The notes under the pieces were generated by a model that was not told the origin of the DNA, ran no database searches, and worked only from the letters and a program-made list of their open reading frames with translations. Positions 35,417 through 43,723 of a DNA stretch of 64,000 nt are shown piece by piece. This DNA is from Bacteroidales bacterium (GTDB lineage: Bacteria; Bacteroidota; Bacteroidia; Bacteroidales; UBA932). Numbering within the stretch: the stretch's first letter is position 1; each line of letters begins with the position of its first letter. The stretch spans positions 32,267 to 96,266 of the forward strand of contig SUYP01000007.1 of assembly GCA_015060395.1 (NCBI GenBank), in the 5' to 3' direction. A program made the position numbers and the translations under genes.

Positions 35417-35423
35417 CCGCCCG

Positions 35424-35679
35424 ATATCAGAATATGCTTTTATAATGGTATCGGAAATGTGGAGAGATTTGGCTGCTTGCAACCACTTGAAAAAATGCTA
35501 AAATGTTGACTTTACGGTCATCGGGCCACGGTGACCGCTTTCATATCAATGTTTTGTGTTTTTGTGACGGCTCCGCATTTATGTGGGGCTTATTTTTATG
35601 CCAGGGGCGCTGCCCCTTAAGTCCGGCGGGCTAAAGATCTTATCATACATAAAGGTGAATTTTTAAAACATTGAAGAAT
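35424..35679 (+). ncRNA. Long structured metK 5' leader or attenuated small RNA (candidate)
   Basis: There is no open frame of interest here. Three inverted repeats are visible: CGGTCA (35515-35520) with TGACCG (35532-35537); a 10-bp GC-rich stem at 35569-35590 followed by TATTTTTA; and AGGGGC-GCT-GCCCCT at 35603-35617. The middle one looks like an intrinsic terminator well before the gene. Because metK makes S-adenosylmethionine, a regulatory leader is plausible. I could not match it to the SAM-I or SAM-II consensus as I know them. Confidence 0.4.
35569..35598 (+). terminator. Terminator-like hairpin inside the metK leader
   Basis: GGCTCCGCAT (35569-35578) can pair with ATGTGGGGCT (35581-35590) with a few G-U pairs, followed by the U-rich TATTTTTA. 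It lies about 80 bases upstream of the metK ATG, in the right orientation to stop a transcript entering metK. Confidence 0.45.
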
Positions 35680-36999
35680 ATGAACTATCTGTTTACATCT
35701 GAATCGGTGTCGGAAGGACACCCGGACAAGGTATCGGACCAGATCTCCGATGCGATCCTTGACGAATTTCTCCGTCAGGATCCTGAGGCCAAGGTAGCCT
35801 GCGAGACATTCTGCAGCACAGGCCTGGTGGTAGTAGGCGGTGAAGTACGCTCAGAGGATGCATACGTTGACATCCCTAAGACAGTGCGCCGCGTCATCAA
35901 CAAGATCGGCTACAACAAGGCTGAATATATGTTCGACGGCAACTCCTGCGGAATCCTTTCAGCCCTCCACGAACAGAGCGTTGATATCAACCGCGGTGTA
36001 GTCGGCGAGGATGCAGACGCACAGGGAGCCGGAGACCAGGGAATGATGTTCGGATATGCCTGCCGCGACACAGAGGAATATATGCCTCTTCCTCTCGCCC
36101 TTTCACACCAGGCCCTTCTGATGCTCGCAAAGATCCGCAAGCAGAAGCCGGAACTTATGCCATATCTCCGTCCGGACTCGAAGTCACAGTTCACAATCGA
36201 ATATGACGGCGAGACTAACGAGCCGGTACGCGTGCACACAATCGTGATCTCGACTCAGCACGACGAGTTCACACCGGAATCTCTTGGAAAGATGAACTAT
36301 GCAGACGGCTGCGCCCAGTTCGGACAGAAGCGTGTTGATGAGGCTATGCAGGCAAAGATCCGCGAGGACGTACAGAACATCCTCCTTCCTATGCTCATCG
36401 AGACTCTCGCACCGGAGACAGCAGCCCTCTTCAAGGGCGACCATATCCTCCACGTGAACCCCACAGGAAAATTCGTGATCGGAGGTCCTCACGGTGACAC
36501 AGGTCTCACAGGCCGCAAGATCATCGTTGACACATACGGCGGAAAGGGAGCACACGGCGGTGGAGCATTCTCCGGAAAGGACCCTTCAAAGGTTGACCGC
36601 TCTGCTGCATACGCAGCAAGATATATCGCCAAGAATATGGTAGCTGCCGGAGTGGCACGCGAAATGCTCGTGCAGGTATCATACGCCATCGGAGTGGCAC
36701 GCCCTCTCAGCATCTTCGTGAACACCTACGGAACAGCAGCCAACGGGCTCACTGATGCAGAGATTGCGGAAAAGATCAATGTTCTCTTCGACCTCCGTCC
36801 GGCAAAGATCATCGAGAAGTTCGGGCTCAAGAAGCCGATCTATGAGCCTACAGCATCATACGGACACGTCGGCCGCGATCCATACAAGGCCACCGTGACA
36901 GTAAGACGTGACGGAAAGGATGTCCAGGAACTCGTCCAGTTCTTCGGATGGGAACTCCTCGACTCTGTAGATATGATCAAGGAAGCATTCGGACTATAA
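35680..36999 (+). CDS. metK: S-adenosylmethionine synthase
   Basis: 439 residues from the ATG at 35680. A TTG nine bases upstream is in frame but less likely, because the family starts just before [15 protein letters not shown]. Visible family motifs: GHPDKVSDQ (ATP-binding His and Asp), [25 protein letters not shown] and [16 protein letters not shown]. It makes S-adenosylmethionine from methionine and ATP in the cytoplasm as a tetramer. Length is slightly above the 380-400 of proteobacterial enzymes, as in Bacteroidota. It is transcribed alone on the plus strand from a long structured leader and converges on smpB with a large inverted repeat between them. Confidence 0.97.
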   Translation: MNYLFTSESVSEGHPDKVSDQISDAILDEFLRQDPEAKVACETFCSTGLVVVGGEVRSEDAYVDIPKTVRRVINKIGYNKAEYMFDGNSCGILSALHEQSVDINRGVVGEDADAQGAGDQGMMFGYACRDTEEYMPLPLALSHQALLMLAKIRKQKPELMPYLRPDSKSQFTIEYDGETNEPVRVHTIVISTQHDEFTPESLGKMNYADGCAQFGQKRVDEAMQAKIREDVQNILLPMLIETLAPETAALFKGDHILHVNPTGKFVIGGPHGDTGLTGRKIIVDTYGGKGAHGGGAFSGKDPSKVDRSAAYAARYIAKNMVAAGVAREMLVQVSYAIGVARPLSIFVNTYGTAANGLTDAEIAEKINVLFDLRPAKIIEKFGLKKPIYEPTASYGHVGRDPYKATVTVRRDGKDVQELVQFFGWELLDSVDMIKEAFGL

Positions 37000-37028
37000 G
37001 AATCTTCATTGAAACGGCACTACACCAG

Positions 37029-37088
37029 TCAGCCCCGTGAGCAAGCGAAGCATATCCCTTTTTCCTGCTTCGCGAACCACGGGGCTGA
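37029..37088. terminator. Large two-part inverted repeat between metK and smpB
   Basis: Outer arms TCAGCCCCGTG (37029-37039) and CACGGGGCTGA (37078-37088), inner arms GCGAAGCA (37045-37052) and TGCTTCGC (37066-37073). It sits between convergent genes and may terminate both, although neither side has a clear U-run. Confidence 0.55.
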
Positions 37089-37109
37089 TTGAGTGTATAG
37101 GCCGAGAAC

Positions 37110-37559
37110 TTACATTCTTTCCATCTCGCGCCTGAGATCCTTCTCCTTTATCGATGCTCGTTTGTCATATTCCTTTTTTCCTCGTGCAAGAGCTATCAGC
37201 AGCTTCGCATAACCATTATCCGCGATATACAGCTTCACTCCCACGATTGTCAATCCCTTCTCCTTCACCGCACGGCTCAGACGGGTCAGCTCCTTACGGG
37301 TGAGCAGAAGCTTCCTCTCACGACGTGGATCGTGCTTTCCCCAACTTCCCCACCAATACTCGGCAACGTGCATATTCTTGACATACAGCTCGTTATTATT
37401 GAAATAACAGAAGGCATCCACCAATGAAGCCTTTCCTGCTCTGATGGACTTTATTTCCGTACCTGTAAGCACAATTCCCGCCTGGAAGGTCTCGATGAAC
37501 TCATAGTCAAACGAAGCCCTCCTGTTCTTTATCTCTACACTGCTTTTCGCTTTCGGCAT
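37110..37559 (-). CDS. smpB: SsrA-binding protein
   Basis: 149 residues, full length. Family features: [22 protein letters not shown] (core: A-F-Y-E-F and the G-I-V-L strand), [29 protein letters not shown], and a basic C-terminal tail ([19 protein letters not shown]). It binds tmRNA and brings it to stalled ribosomes for trans-translation. Its start lies only 3 bases after the stop of the DNA methyltransferase gene, so its expression probably depends at least partly on the restriction-modification transcript, an unusual setting. No separate promoter was recognised. Confidence 0.96.
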   Translation of the reverse strand: MPKAKSSVEIKNRRASFDYEFIETFQAGIVLTGTEIKSIRAGKASLVDAFCYFNNNELYVKNMHVAEYWWGSWGKHDPRRERKLLLTRKELTRLSRAVKEKGLTIVGVKLYIADNGYAKLLIALARGKKEYDKRASIKEKDLRREMERM

Positions 37560-37562
37560 AAT

Positions 37563-39122
37563 CTAACTCAAAAAATAATTTAATAGTATTTCTTCTATTT
37601 CTTTAACTGGCAATGAGCTCGGGCTATCATTGACCATCGCTTCTATCCTTTGTTTCTCATTATCTGGAAGCAAGGCTATATCCAGCATCATTCCTTTATT
37701 AAGATCATTCGGCTCGAATTTCTGCAAGCCATTACCGTATTCTCTACAATTATCAGCAAATATTTCCTTAGCGATATCCGTCTGCAGATAGGCGAATAAC
37801 AGGTCATCGGACACATCATTATACAAAGTGTGTTTAGGATATACGCAATGAAACGTTGTAAGATTATGAACTCCCGCAAGATTTCGGATAAATCTCAATC
37901 CCTTCCTGTTAAACACAGTTACCCAAATAGGTGAAGGAGGACGATTTTCCAAGGCATACCAAGGATTCCGGCTAGAAGTAAGATACTTTTTATCAATACC
38001 TTTAGAAATCCCCATCTTTAAATACTTAAGGATATTCTCATCCTCAGTCCCAACTGCATCTAACAAATATACATTCTTATCTTCATTTCTTAATTTCAGA
38101 AAATCCTTTTCAGTGAAGAGCGGGCCTTTAACATCTGCACACTTGCACACACAAGGTAGAAGATGTTCTTCGTTAATTCCCTGTTCTACTGCCTTGCCTT
38201 TATTAAACACGAAAAAGTCATTTGCACCTGTAGCGATTCCCCGCATAACTTTAGCATACAAAGAAAAAGGCACCAGATTGCTATATCTATAAACATTCGA
38301 TTCCTGATAATATTTTCTCCATTTGATATCAGGATCAATGTCAGAGAAAGCATATATTCTACTGAATACATCATCCGGTATATCACCATTCACACATCGT
38401 TTTATGAGCTCCGAACCTTTCAACGCAGGAAGTGCAGTAAAACGAACAGTATCACAGTCAGTTCCATTTTCACAAAGCACCAGACAAGATGTCGTCAAGG
38501 CATCCTCAAATAAACTTTCCTCAAAATTAAAAACTATAATATGACGCAATGCCCTTGTCTTAAGAAGATGATGCTTTACCAATGCACCATAATCCGAATT
38601 AAGAAATTCAGATGGCACAATATACGCGCATCTTCCTCCAGGCTTAAGCTGATGAATTGATTTCAATAAGAATAGGGTGTATAAGTTGGTAAAACCGTTC
38701 AACTTGCAGGAAAGCCTGGTTTCTATCTCTTCAATTACCTTTTTATTATCATAATCGTGAAATTTGAAATATGGAGGATTACATATAATGCCATCATACT
38801 TGTTGTCCCAGTCATTATACATATAATCCTGATGAAGAAGATTTATTTTCGTCCCATATAGTTTCTTACTCTCCTGTAATATATTGTCATCTATCTCAAA
38901 TCCTTTTACATCCAACTTCTCCTTCCTGCGCATCAAGCATCGAGAAAATACTCCCAACCCAAAAGCGGGCTCAAGTATAGACACGAGATCGTCTTTCTTC
39001 ACCAACCAATCAACCATAACATCGGCCAATGAGATCGGGGTAAAGAATTGAGCATAAAATTTACGATGCTCTAGCGGAGTTCTACGAATATAATCCGCTT
39101 CTATTGGACTTAAATCCTGCAC
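37563..39122 (-). CDS. Type II N6-adenine DNA methyltransferase of a restriction-modification system
   Basis: 519 residues. Motif X (AQFFTPISLADVM), motif I (ILEPAFGLGVFS) and motif IV (CNPPYFKF) identify an Eco57I/gamma-type adenine-N6 methylase; the C-terminal half (about 270-480) should be the target-recognition region. It protects host DNA from the partner endonuclease. The GTG start (39122) overlaps the endonuclease stop as TAGTG, so translation is coupled. The region is much richer in A+T than its neighbours (one 60-base line at 38521 counts 19 G/C, against 28 in one line within metK), which points to horizontal transfer. The recognition sequence cannot be read from the protein by eye. 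Confidence 0.92.
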   Translation of the reverse strand: MQDLSPIEADYIRRTPLEHRKFYAQFFTPISLADVMVDWLVKKDDLVSILEPAFGLGVFSRCLMRRKEKLDVKGFEIDDNILQESKKLYGTKINLLHQDYMYNDWDNKYDGIICNPPYFKFHDYDNKKVIEEIETRLSCKLNGFTNLYTLFLLKSIHQLKPGGRCAYIVPSEFLNSDYGALVKHHLLKTRALRHIIVFNFEESLFEDALTTSCLVLCENGTDCDTVRFTALPALKGSELIKRCVNGDIPDDVFSRIYAFSDIDPDIKWRKYYQESNVYRYSNLVPFSLYAKVMRGIATGANDFFVFNKGKAVEQGINEEHLLPCVCKCADVKGPLFTEKDFLKLRNEDKNVYLLDAVGTEDENILKYLKMGISKGIDKKYLTSSRNPWYALENRPPSPIWVTVFNRKGLRFIRNLAGVHNLTTFHCVYPKHTLYNDVSDDLLFAYLQTDIAKEIFADNCREYGNGLQKFEPNDLNKGMMLDIALLPDNEKQRIEAMVNDSPSSLPVKEIEEILLNYFLS

Positions 39123-40219
39123 TAAAATTCTCCCTTTATTTCCAATACTGCTCTTAATTTATCAACATCCAGATATGCTGTTCCGCCATTAAATGTCACA
39201 TAAAACAATAAACGGCCCCTGTCCATTTCCTTTCTTACACTCTTGTGATCTGGTTCATCAACTTTATACGCGACCTCAATCCCTGACTTAGAACGGATCT
39301 TGATTGTATCTTTATTCTGATTCTTGGAATCACTCTCTATGGAGAAAACAAGTCCCTCGTTATCTGGATCAGATATTATTTCCAATATCTTTTTAAAAGA
39401 AATCCCATACACCTTATCAAAGAAAACCTGGAAATAATAATGAGGGACATTATAAGTCTCTATCCACTTATACACAACCTTCAAATCCTCTACTTTAGGA
39501 GTTATCGAAAGGTAATCCCTTTTTTGTATCTCCTTTATCGCAGCCTTCAGTTCCTTGAGTTTATCATTCAGAGTTAATAATCGTTCTGAAGATCTCCATC
39601 CTGAAACCTTGAAATCTGCAATATTCAAAGAATCTTCTGTCAATCCTTCCAGAAGATCTCTATACTTTATACGGGACTGATGCAGCAATTCATCAGAATA
39701 TTCATTCAGAATCTCATTTCTAAGTTCCATTGCTCTGGAAGAATAGTAGTCGACACGGCTCTGCATTGCTTCCTCATAATGATCAATGAGAAACGCACTT
39801 GACCTGACCTCAATACCAGCAATCGCTTTTCTGATATATGAATCTATCTGTGTATGATCCAAATGACTTATATCAAGTCCAAGATTCTCGTCATAATCCT
39901 CTTTTCTGAATATGAGCAAATCAGGCCGTTTACCGATCTCATCCAATTCTCGCTGGAACTCTTTAAAGAAAACGTCAAATCCAGGTTCTCCAGCCACAAC
40001 GGCATCCGATTTTCCATATTTGACTGCAATATAATTCTTCGAAGTCGTATTGATTGCACGCGTCAACAAACTCTCGGCCCAATCACCCTGCTCCTTATTT
40101 GTTATAAAATTTGAACTCGCCTGCGTAGGAGTACGCGCAACATCTCTAGGCAATGAAAAATCAGCCAAAGTATGCGGAACATTTTTGACAAGTTCCTTGA
40201 TATCTTCGAAATAAGTCAT
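39122..40219 (-). CDS. Type II restriction endonuclease, possibly AccI family
   Basis: 365 residues from the ATG at 40219, chosen because a strong TAGGAGGAGGG lies just before it; a start at 40237 would include this Shine-Dalgarno. A PD-(D/E)xK-like active site is suggested by RPDLLIF (about 98-104) and GIEVRSSAF (about 135-143), the latter as E-x-x-S rather than E-x-K. The overall size and the EVRSSAF pattern remind me of the AccI endonuclease family (RE_AccI), which cuts GTMKAC; this is recollection, not a search. It is co-transcribed with the adenine methylase. Base composition is AT-rich like the methylase, supporting acquisition as one unit. Confidence 0.8.
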   Translation of the reverse strand: MTYFEDIKELVKNVPHTLADFSLPRDVARTPTQASSNFITNKEQGDWAESLLTRAINTTSKNYIAVKYGKSDAVVAGEPGFDVFFKEFQRELDEIGKRPDLLIFRKEDYDENLGLDISHLDHTQIDSYIRKAIAGIEVRSSAFLIDHYEEAMQSRVDYYSSRAMELRNEILNEYSDELLHQSRIKYRDLLEGLTEDSLNIADFKVSGWRSSERLLTLNDKLKELKAAIKEIQKRDYLSITPKVEDLKVVYKWIETYNVPHYYFQVFFDKVYGISFKKILEIISDPDNEGLVFSIESDSKNQNKDTIKIRSKSGIEVAYKVDEPDHKSVRKEMDRGRLLFYVTFNGGTAYLDVDKLRAVLEIKGEF

Positions 40220-40225
40220 ATCCCT

Positions 40226-40231
40226 CCTCCT
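40226..40231 (-). promoter_or_regulatory. Strong Shine-Dalgarno of the restriction endonuclease gene
   Basis: AGGAGG on the minus strand, six bases before the ATG at 40219, within TAGGAGGAGGGAT. Most genes in this window have no such site, so it both fixes the start and hints at a foreign origin. Confidence 0.7.
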
Positions 40232-40244
40232 AAACATTATACTG

Positions 40245-40252
40245 CAAATTTA
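40245..40252 (-). promoter_or_regulatory. Candidate -7 element of the restriction-modification operon
   Basis: TAAATTTG on the minus strand (TAnnTTTG), 25 bases upstream of the endonuclease ATG. A sigma70-like TATAAT also occurs at 40236-40241. Either could serve. Confidence 0.4.
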
Positions 40253-40275
40253 AAAGATTATTCCGATTCTTTAAA

Positions 40276-40283
40276 TATCTTTG
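40276..40283 (+). promoter_or_regulatory. -7 element immediately before miaA
   Basis: TATCTTTG ends 7 bases before the miaA ATG at 40291, so transcription would begin at or next to the start codon. The -33 region is AT-rich without an exact TTTG. Confidence 0.5.
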
Positions 40284-40290
40284 TACAACT

Positions 40291-41415
40291 ATGGCAAAGA
40301 AACCTTTCACACCGATACCCCCGATGGCAGAACTGCCTCCTGCGGAAGAAATTAATGTCAGGGAACTCCTTGACAAATACCTTACCGGAGAGATCGACCT
40401 TATCTGCGTCCTGGGTCCTACAGCCAGCGGCAAGACCCGCTATGCCGTCCAGCTTGCCCGCCAGATCAACTCCCTTCTGGAAGAAGATATCCGGGAAAAA
40501 GCGACTCATCATAATGAAATAACAGAAAATGCCGAACTGAACTTTGAGCAGAACAAGGCGTATCGGTGGGTGTCAGCAAACGAAAAGCGTGCTGCTGATA
40601 CTCACCAATACGCCGGTGCTGAAATCATTTCTGCCGACTCCCGTCAGGTCTATCGCGGAATGGACATCGGAACAGGAAAGGATCTGTCTGAATATGAGGA
40701 GATTCCATACCACCTTATGGATATAGTCGATGCCGGAACGAAATATAATATATTCGAGTATCAGAGAGACTTTGAAAAGGCATATAGGGACATCCGGGAG
40801 AGAGGCGGGATACCGATCCTCTGCGGAGGTTCCGGGCTATACATCGAAGCGGCGACCTGCGGGTATTCCCTCCCGGAAGTGCCTGCCGATCCGCAGCTGC
40901 GGGAAGAACTTGAAAAGAAATCCGACGAAGAGCTCATAACACAGCTTGCATCCCTAAAGCCCCTTCACAACACCACAGACTACGACACCCGCAAGCGCCT
41001 GATCAGAGCCTTGGAAATAGCCATATACGAAGCGGAACATCCTGTCCATCGCACCAGCTTCCTGCCAAAGAACACCTATTATATAGGTACATTGGTCAGC
41101 CGCGACGAGAGAAATGCACGTATCGACCGTCGTCTGGATGCACGTCTGGAAGAAGGAATGGTAGAAGAAATCCGTGGACTGATCAACGGGACCCATCCGG
41201 CACTCGCACCCGGACACAAGCCAGTTCCCGCCGAAGACCTCATCTATTATGGTCTGGAATACAAATTCGTCACCTTATATATTACCGGGGAACTCACTTT
41301 CGAGCAGATGCGCACCCAGCTGGCCACCGCGATCCATCAGTTCGCCAAACGTCAGATGACCTGGTTCCGCGGAATGGAACGCAAAGGCATCCGCATCCAT
41401 TGGACAACAGTCTAG
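40291..41415 (+). CDS. miaA: tRNA dimethylallyltransferase with an internal insertion
   Basis: 374 residues against about 300-315 usual. P-loop GPTASGKT at 42-49; the DSRQVYRGMDIGTGK motif at about 116-130; YHLMDIVD, GGSGLYIEA and a C-terminal RQMTWFRGM follow. It adds an isopentenyl group to A37 of tRNAs reading UNN codons. Two additions are unusual: about 38 residues before the P-loop, and a polar insert of about 45-48 residues (about 61-108) between the P-loop helix and the AEIISADSRQVY strand, a place where the family is normally continuous. The frame is open throughout, so this is not a frameshift. The gene diverges from the restriction-modification operon and is followed by a clear hairpin. 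Confidence 0.92.
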   Translation: MAKKPFTPIPPMAELPPAEEINVRELLDKYLTGEIDLICVLGPTASGKTRYAVQLARQINSLLEEDIREKATHHNEITENAELNFEQNKAYRWVSANEKRAADTHQYAGAEIISADSRQVYRGMDIGTGKDLSEYEEIPYHLMDIVDAGTKYNIFEYQRDFEKAYRDIRERGGIPILCGGSGLYIEAATCGYSLPEVPADPQLREELEKKSDEELITQLASLKPLHNTTDYDTRKRLIRALEIAIYEAEHPVHRTSFLPKNTYYIGTLVSRDERNARIDRRLDARLEEGMVEEIRGLINGTHPALAPGHKPVPAEDLIYYGLEYKFVTLYITGELTFEQMRTQLATAIHQFAKRQMTWFRGMERKGIRIHWTTV

Positions 41416-41453
41416 ATAACACACAACGCCCTATATTTCAGCGCTTTACGCAT

Positions 41454-41483
41454 AATGCCTGCTGTATCAGTACAGCAGGCATT
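41454..41483. terminator. Bidirectional hairpin between miaA and trmB
   Basis: A perfect 13-bp stem AATGCCTGCTGTA / TACAGCAGGCATT with loop TCAG, flanked by AT-rich sequence on both sides. It lies between two convergent gene ends and probably terminates both. Confidence 0.7.
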
Positions 41484-41525
41484 ATATATAAAGCTATATC
41501 AATCAGCTAGTTACGCGTCAGCAAC

Positions 41526-42350
41526 CTATTCCGCTGGATAGAATTTGGATGCAACCGGAAGGCCGGAAGGAATCACAAAATGATGTCCCTCATCTTTCCA
41601 TCTGTCCTCATCCCACTCCGGACTTATGTAGTCCCCTGAATGATCTGCCACAAAGGAAAGATATGTTATCGGAAATCCTTGAGCCAGATACTGCGACTCG
41701 TAGAAAGTCTGGACTTCAAAAAGGGCATCCACAGCGGCACGTCCGCATAAAGAAGAAAGTCCGCTCTCATAAAGGCGCTCTCTATCAGCACCGTAGATAT
41801 CTGTAGCACAGGCCAATATCTTCAAGTCATTCTGCTCGGCCATCGCTCTGGAATATTCGTGAAGATAACGGCTGTCAGTCTTGAGATGCACGATACCGCC
41901 CGGCTTCAGGAAATTGCGGTATCTGTTCATAAACAACGGAGCCGTCAGACGTTTCTTCTCACGCCCGATCTGAGGGTCAGCGAATGTAATCCAGATCTCA
42001 GACACTTCTCCGGGTGCAAACAGCGACTCGATGAACTCGATACGTGTGCGCAGAAAACCGACATTGGACAGACCGTGCTCAGTGGCATACTTGGCCCCCT
42101 TCCAAAGACGTGCTCCCTTGATATCTATACCTATATAATTGAAGGAAGGATTACGCTCCGCCAGATCTACGGTATAGTCTCCCTTGCCACAACCGAGTTC
42201 AAGCACGATCGGCTTGTCATTCCCGAAGAAATCACGTCCCCAATTGCCCTTCAAGGGATGGTCGCAGTTCAAGACCTCAGATGTGGCCGGCTGTACCAGG
42301 CATCTGAAAGTCTCGTTTTCCTTGAATTTTCTTAATTTATCTTTTCCCAT
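41526..42350 (-). CDS. trmB: tRNA (guanine-N7-)-methyltransferase
   Basis: 274 residues. SAM-binding motif LELGCGKGDYTVDLA, GIDIKGARLWKGAK, and the family-specific ITFADPQIGREKKRLT (usually DPWPKKRH-like, here with a Bacteroidota variant) and LKTDSRYLHEYS are visible. It forms m7G46 in tRNA. An extra tail of about 40 residues follows the methyltransferase core (SFVADHSGDYISPEW onwards), making it longer than the 210-240 usual; this seems characteristic of relatives but I cannot check. Last gene of the trxA-to-trmB run, with an interspersed repeat just before its start. Confidence 0.93.
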   Translation of the reverse strand: MGKDKLRKFKENETFRCLVQPATSEVLNCDHPLKGNWGRDFFGNDKPIVLELGCGKGDYTVDLAERNPSFNYIGIDIKGARLWKGAKYATEHGLSNVGFLRTRIEFIESLFAPGEVSEIWITFADPQIGREKKRLTAPLFMNRYRNFLKPGGIVHLKTDSRYLHEYSRAMAEQNDLKILACATDIYGADRERLYESGLSSLCGRAAVDALFEVQTFYESQYLAQGFPITYLSFVADHSGDYISPEWDEDRWKDEGHHFVIPSGLPVASKFYPAE

Positions 42351-42360
42351 AATAATTGTA

Positions 42361-42388
42361 AAGACCCTTCGCCATACTCAGGATGGCA
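42361..42388 (-). repeat. Interspersed intergenic hairpin repeat, copy 2
   Basis: A more diverged copy of the element at 2416-2444: on the minus strand GCCATCCTGA then a variable core and GAAGGGTC. It lies between the ricT-like stop and the trmB start codon, in the same orientation to transcription as the other two. Confidence 0.55.
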
Positions 42389-42403
42389 ACAAACGATCGA
42401 GGG

Positions 42404-43702
42404 CTATTCTGAAGGGGTATCCTTCTTAGGACGGTCATTGCGACGGTTCCCTCCATTACGATTGCCGCCCTTATGTCCCTTGTTTCCGTTATGGCGCTTT
42501 TCTCCCTGATTGTCAGGCTGTTTCTGCTCTACCGGCTTATTTTCCGCTGAAGTCTCGGCCTGAGCCTTCTTCTGACCACCGTTGCCGCCACGCGACTTTT
42601 TCTTCTTCTTGCGCTTGCGTGCCTCATCGAAACGATTGATAGCGTCATCACCGACAGCCGTAACGAATTCAGGAGCTACAGGCTCGGAATCATTCTTCAG
42701 GGACTCCGGTCTTTCGCCATTGCGGTTCATCCTTATTATATCCCACACATCCTCGGCGTAAAGAGGATAAAGGTTGGCTAGAGACTGAGGATCGTAGGAG
42801 AAATACATAATCTCACGAAGTATGTCAGTCTTCATCAGATACGCCAGTCCGTCCTCAAACTCAAGAGGATTGTTCACCTTAGGGATACGCGACTGAGCAT
42901 CCATATAGGCCGCTGTCTCATAGTTCAGGCAGCATTTGAGCTTGCCGCACTGACCTGCCAGCTTCTGAGGGTTGAGAGAAAGGTCCTGACAACGCGCTGC
43001 AGAAGTCGTGATAGACTGGAAACTGGATATATAGTTAGAGCAGCAGAGCTCTCGTCCGCAGACTCCCAGTCCACCGATAAGACCGGCCTCCTGACGTGCA
43101 CCGATCTGCTTCATCTCGATCCTGATGCGGAATTCCTCTGCAAACACCTTGATCAGCTGACGGAAATCCACACGGCCGTCAGCAATATAATAAAATATGG
43201 CCTTGGTGCCGTCACCCTGGAACTCGACATCTCCGATCTTCATCTCCAGGCCGAGTTCTGCGGCAATCTGTCGCGAACGGATCATAGTTTCGTGCTCACG
43301 GGCAATAGCCTCCTGCCATCTCTCGATATCGAAAAGCTTGGCCTTGCGATATATCCTCTTGAACTCGAATGTCTCCGGATTGATCCTCTTGCATTTCATC
43401 TGACGGCCTACAATCGGTCCTTCAAGGGTCACGATTCCCAGATCGTGGCCGTTTGCAGCCTCGACAATGACAAGATCACCGGTCTTGACACTCTGACCGG
43501 AACCGTTACGATATATTCCCTTACGTGTATTCTTGAAACGTACTTCAAAAAATTCATTGTACTGCTCCTGATTCACTCCGTCAAGCCAGTCATACACCTC
43601 CAGCTTGCAGCATCCCTGACGATAGTTGCAATCTATCTCACCGTTGTCACCTCGCTCTACAGTGCATCCCCTCGAGCAGTCATATCTCTTAGATTCATTC
43701 AT
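42404..43702 (-). CDS. PSP1-domain protein, RicT/YaaT-like
   Basis: 432 residues. A Cys-rich N-terminus (DCSRGCTVERGD, YRQGCCKLEVYDW) precedes the PSP1 domain (about 50-140, EVRFKNTRKGIYRNG onwards); a central region holds CGRELCC and CGKLKCC, the cysteine pattern of RicT proteins that bind iron-sulfur clusters together with partners. The last 90 residues are a low-complexity basic tail rich in Lys, Gly, Asn and Arg (RKRKKKKKSRGG), probably RNA- or DNA-binding or disordered. It lies directly downstream of holB, the same neighbour as in Bacillus. In Firmicutes RicT acts in RNA processing; the role in Bacteroidota is not established. Confidence 0.85.
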   Translation of the reverse strand: MNESKRYDCSRGCTVERGDNGEIDCNYRQGCCKLEVYDWLDGVNQEQYNEFFEVRFKNTRKGIYRNGSGQSVKTGDLVIVEAANGHDLGIVTLEGPIVGRQMKCKRINPETFEFKRIYRKAKLFDIERWQEAIAREHETMIRSRQIAAELGLEMKIGDVEFQGDGTKAIFYYIADGRVDFRQLIKVFAEEFRIRIEMKQIGARQEAGLIGGLGVCGRELCCSNYISSFQSITTSAARCQDLSLNPQKLAGQCGKLKCCLNYETAAYMDAQSRIPKVNNPLEFEDGLAYLMKTDILREIMYFSYDPQSLANLYPLYAEDVWDIIRMNRNGERPESLKNDSEPVAPEFVTAVGDDAINRFDEARKRKKKKKSRGGNGGQKKAQAETSAENKPVEQKQPDNQGEKRHNGNKGHKGGNRNGGNRRNDRPKKDTPSE

Positions 43703-43723
43703 AAGTCAAATCCCCACAGTCAC

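Noticed and set aside
35424..35679. Known SAM-I or SAM-II riboswitch upstream of metK
   Set aside because: I could not find the conserved core of either class; only hairpins are supported.
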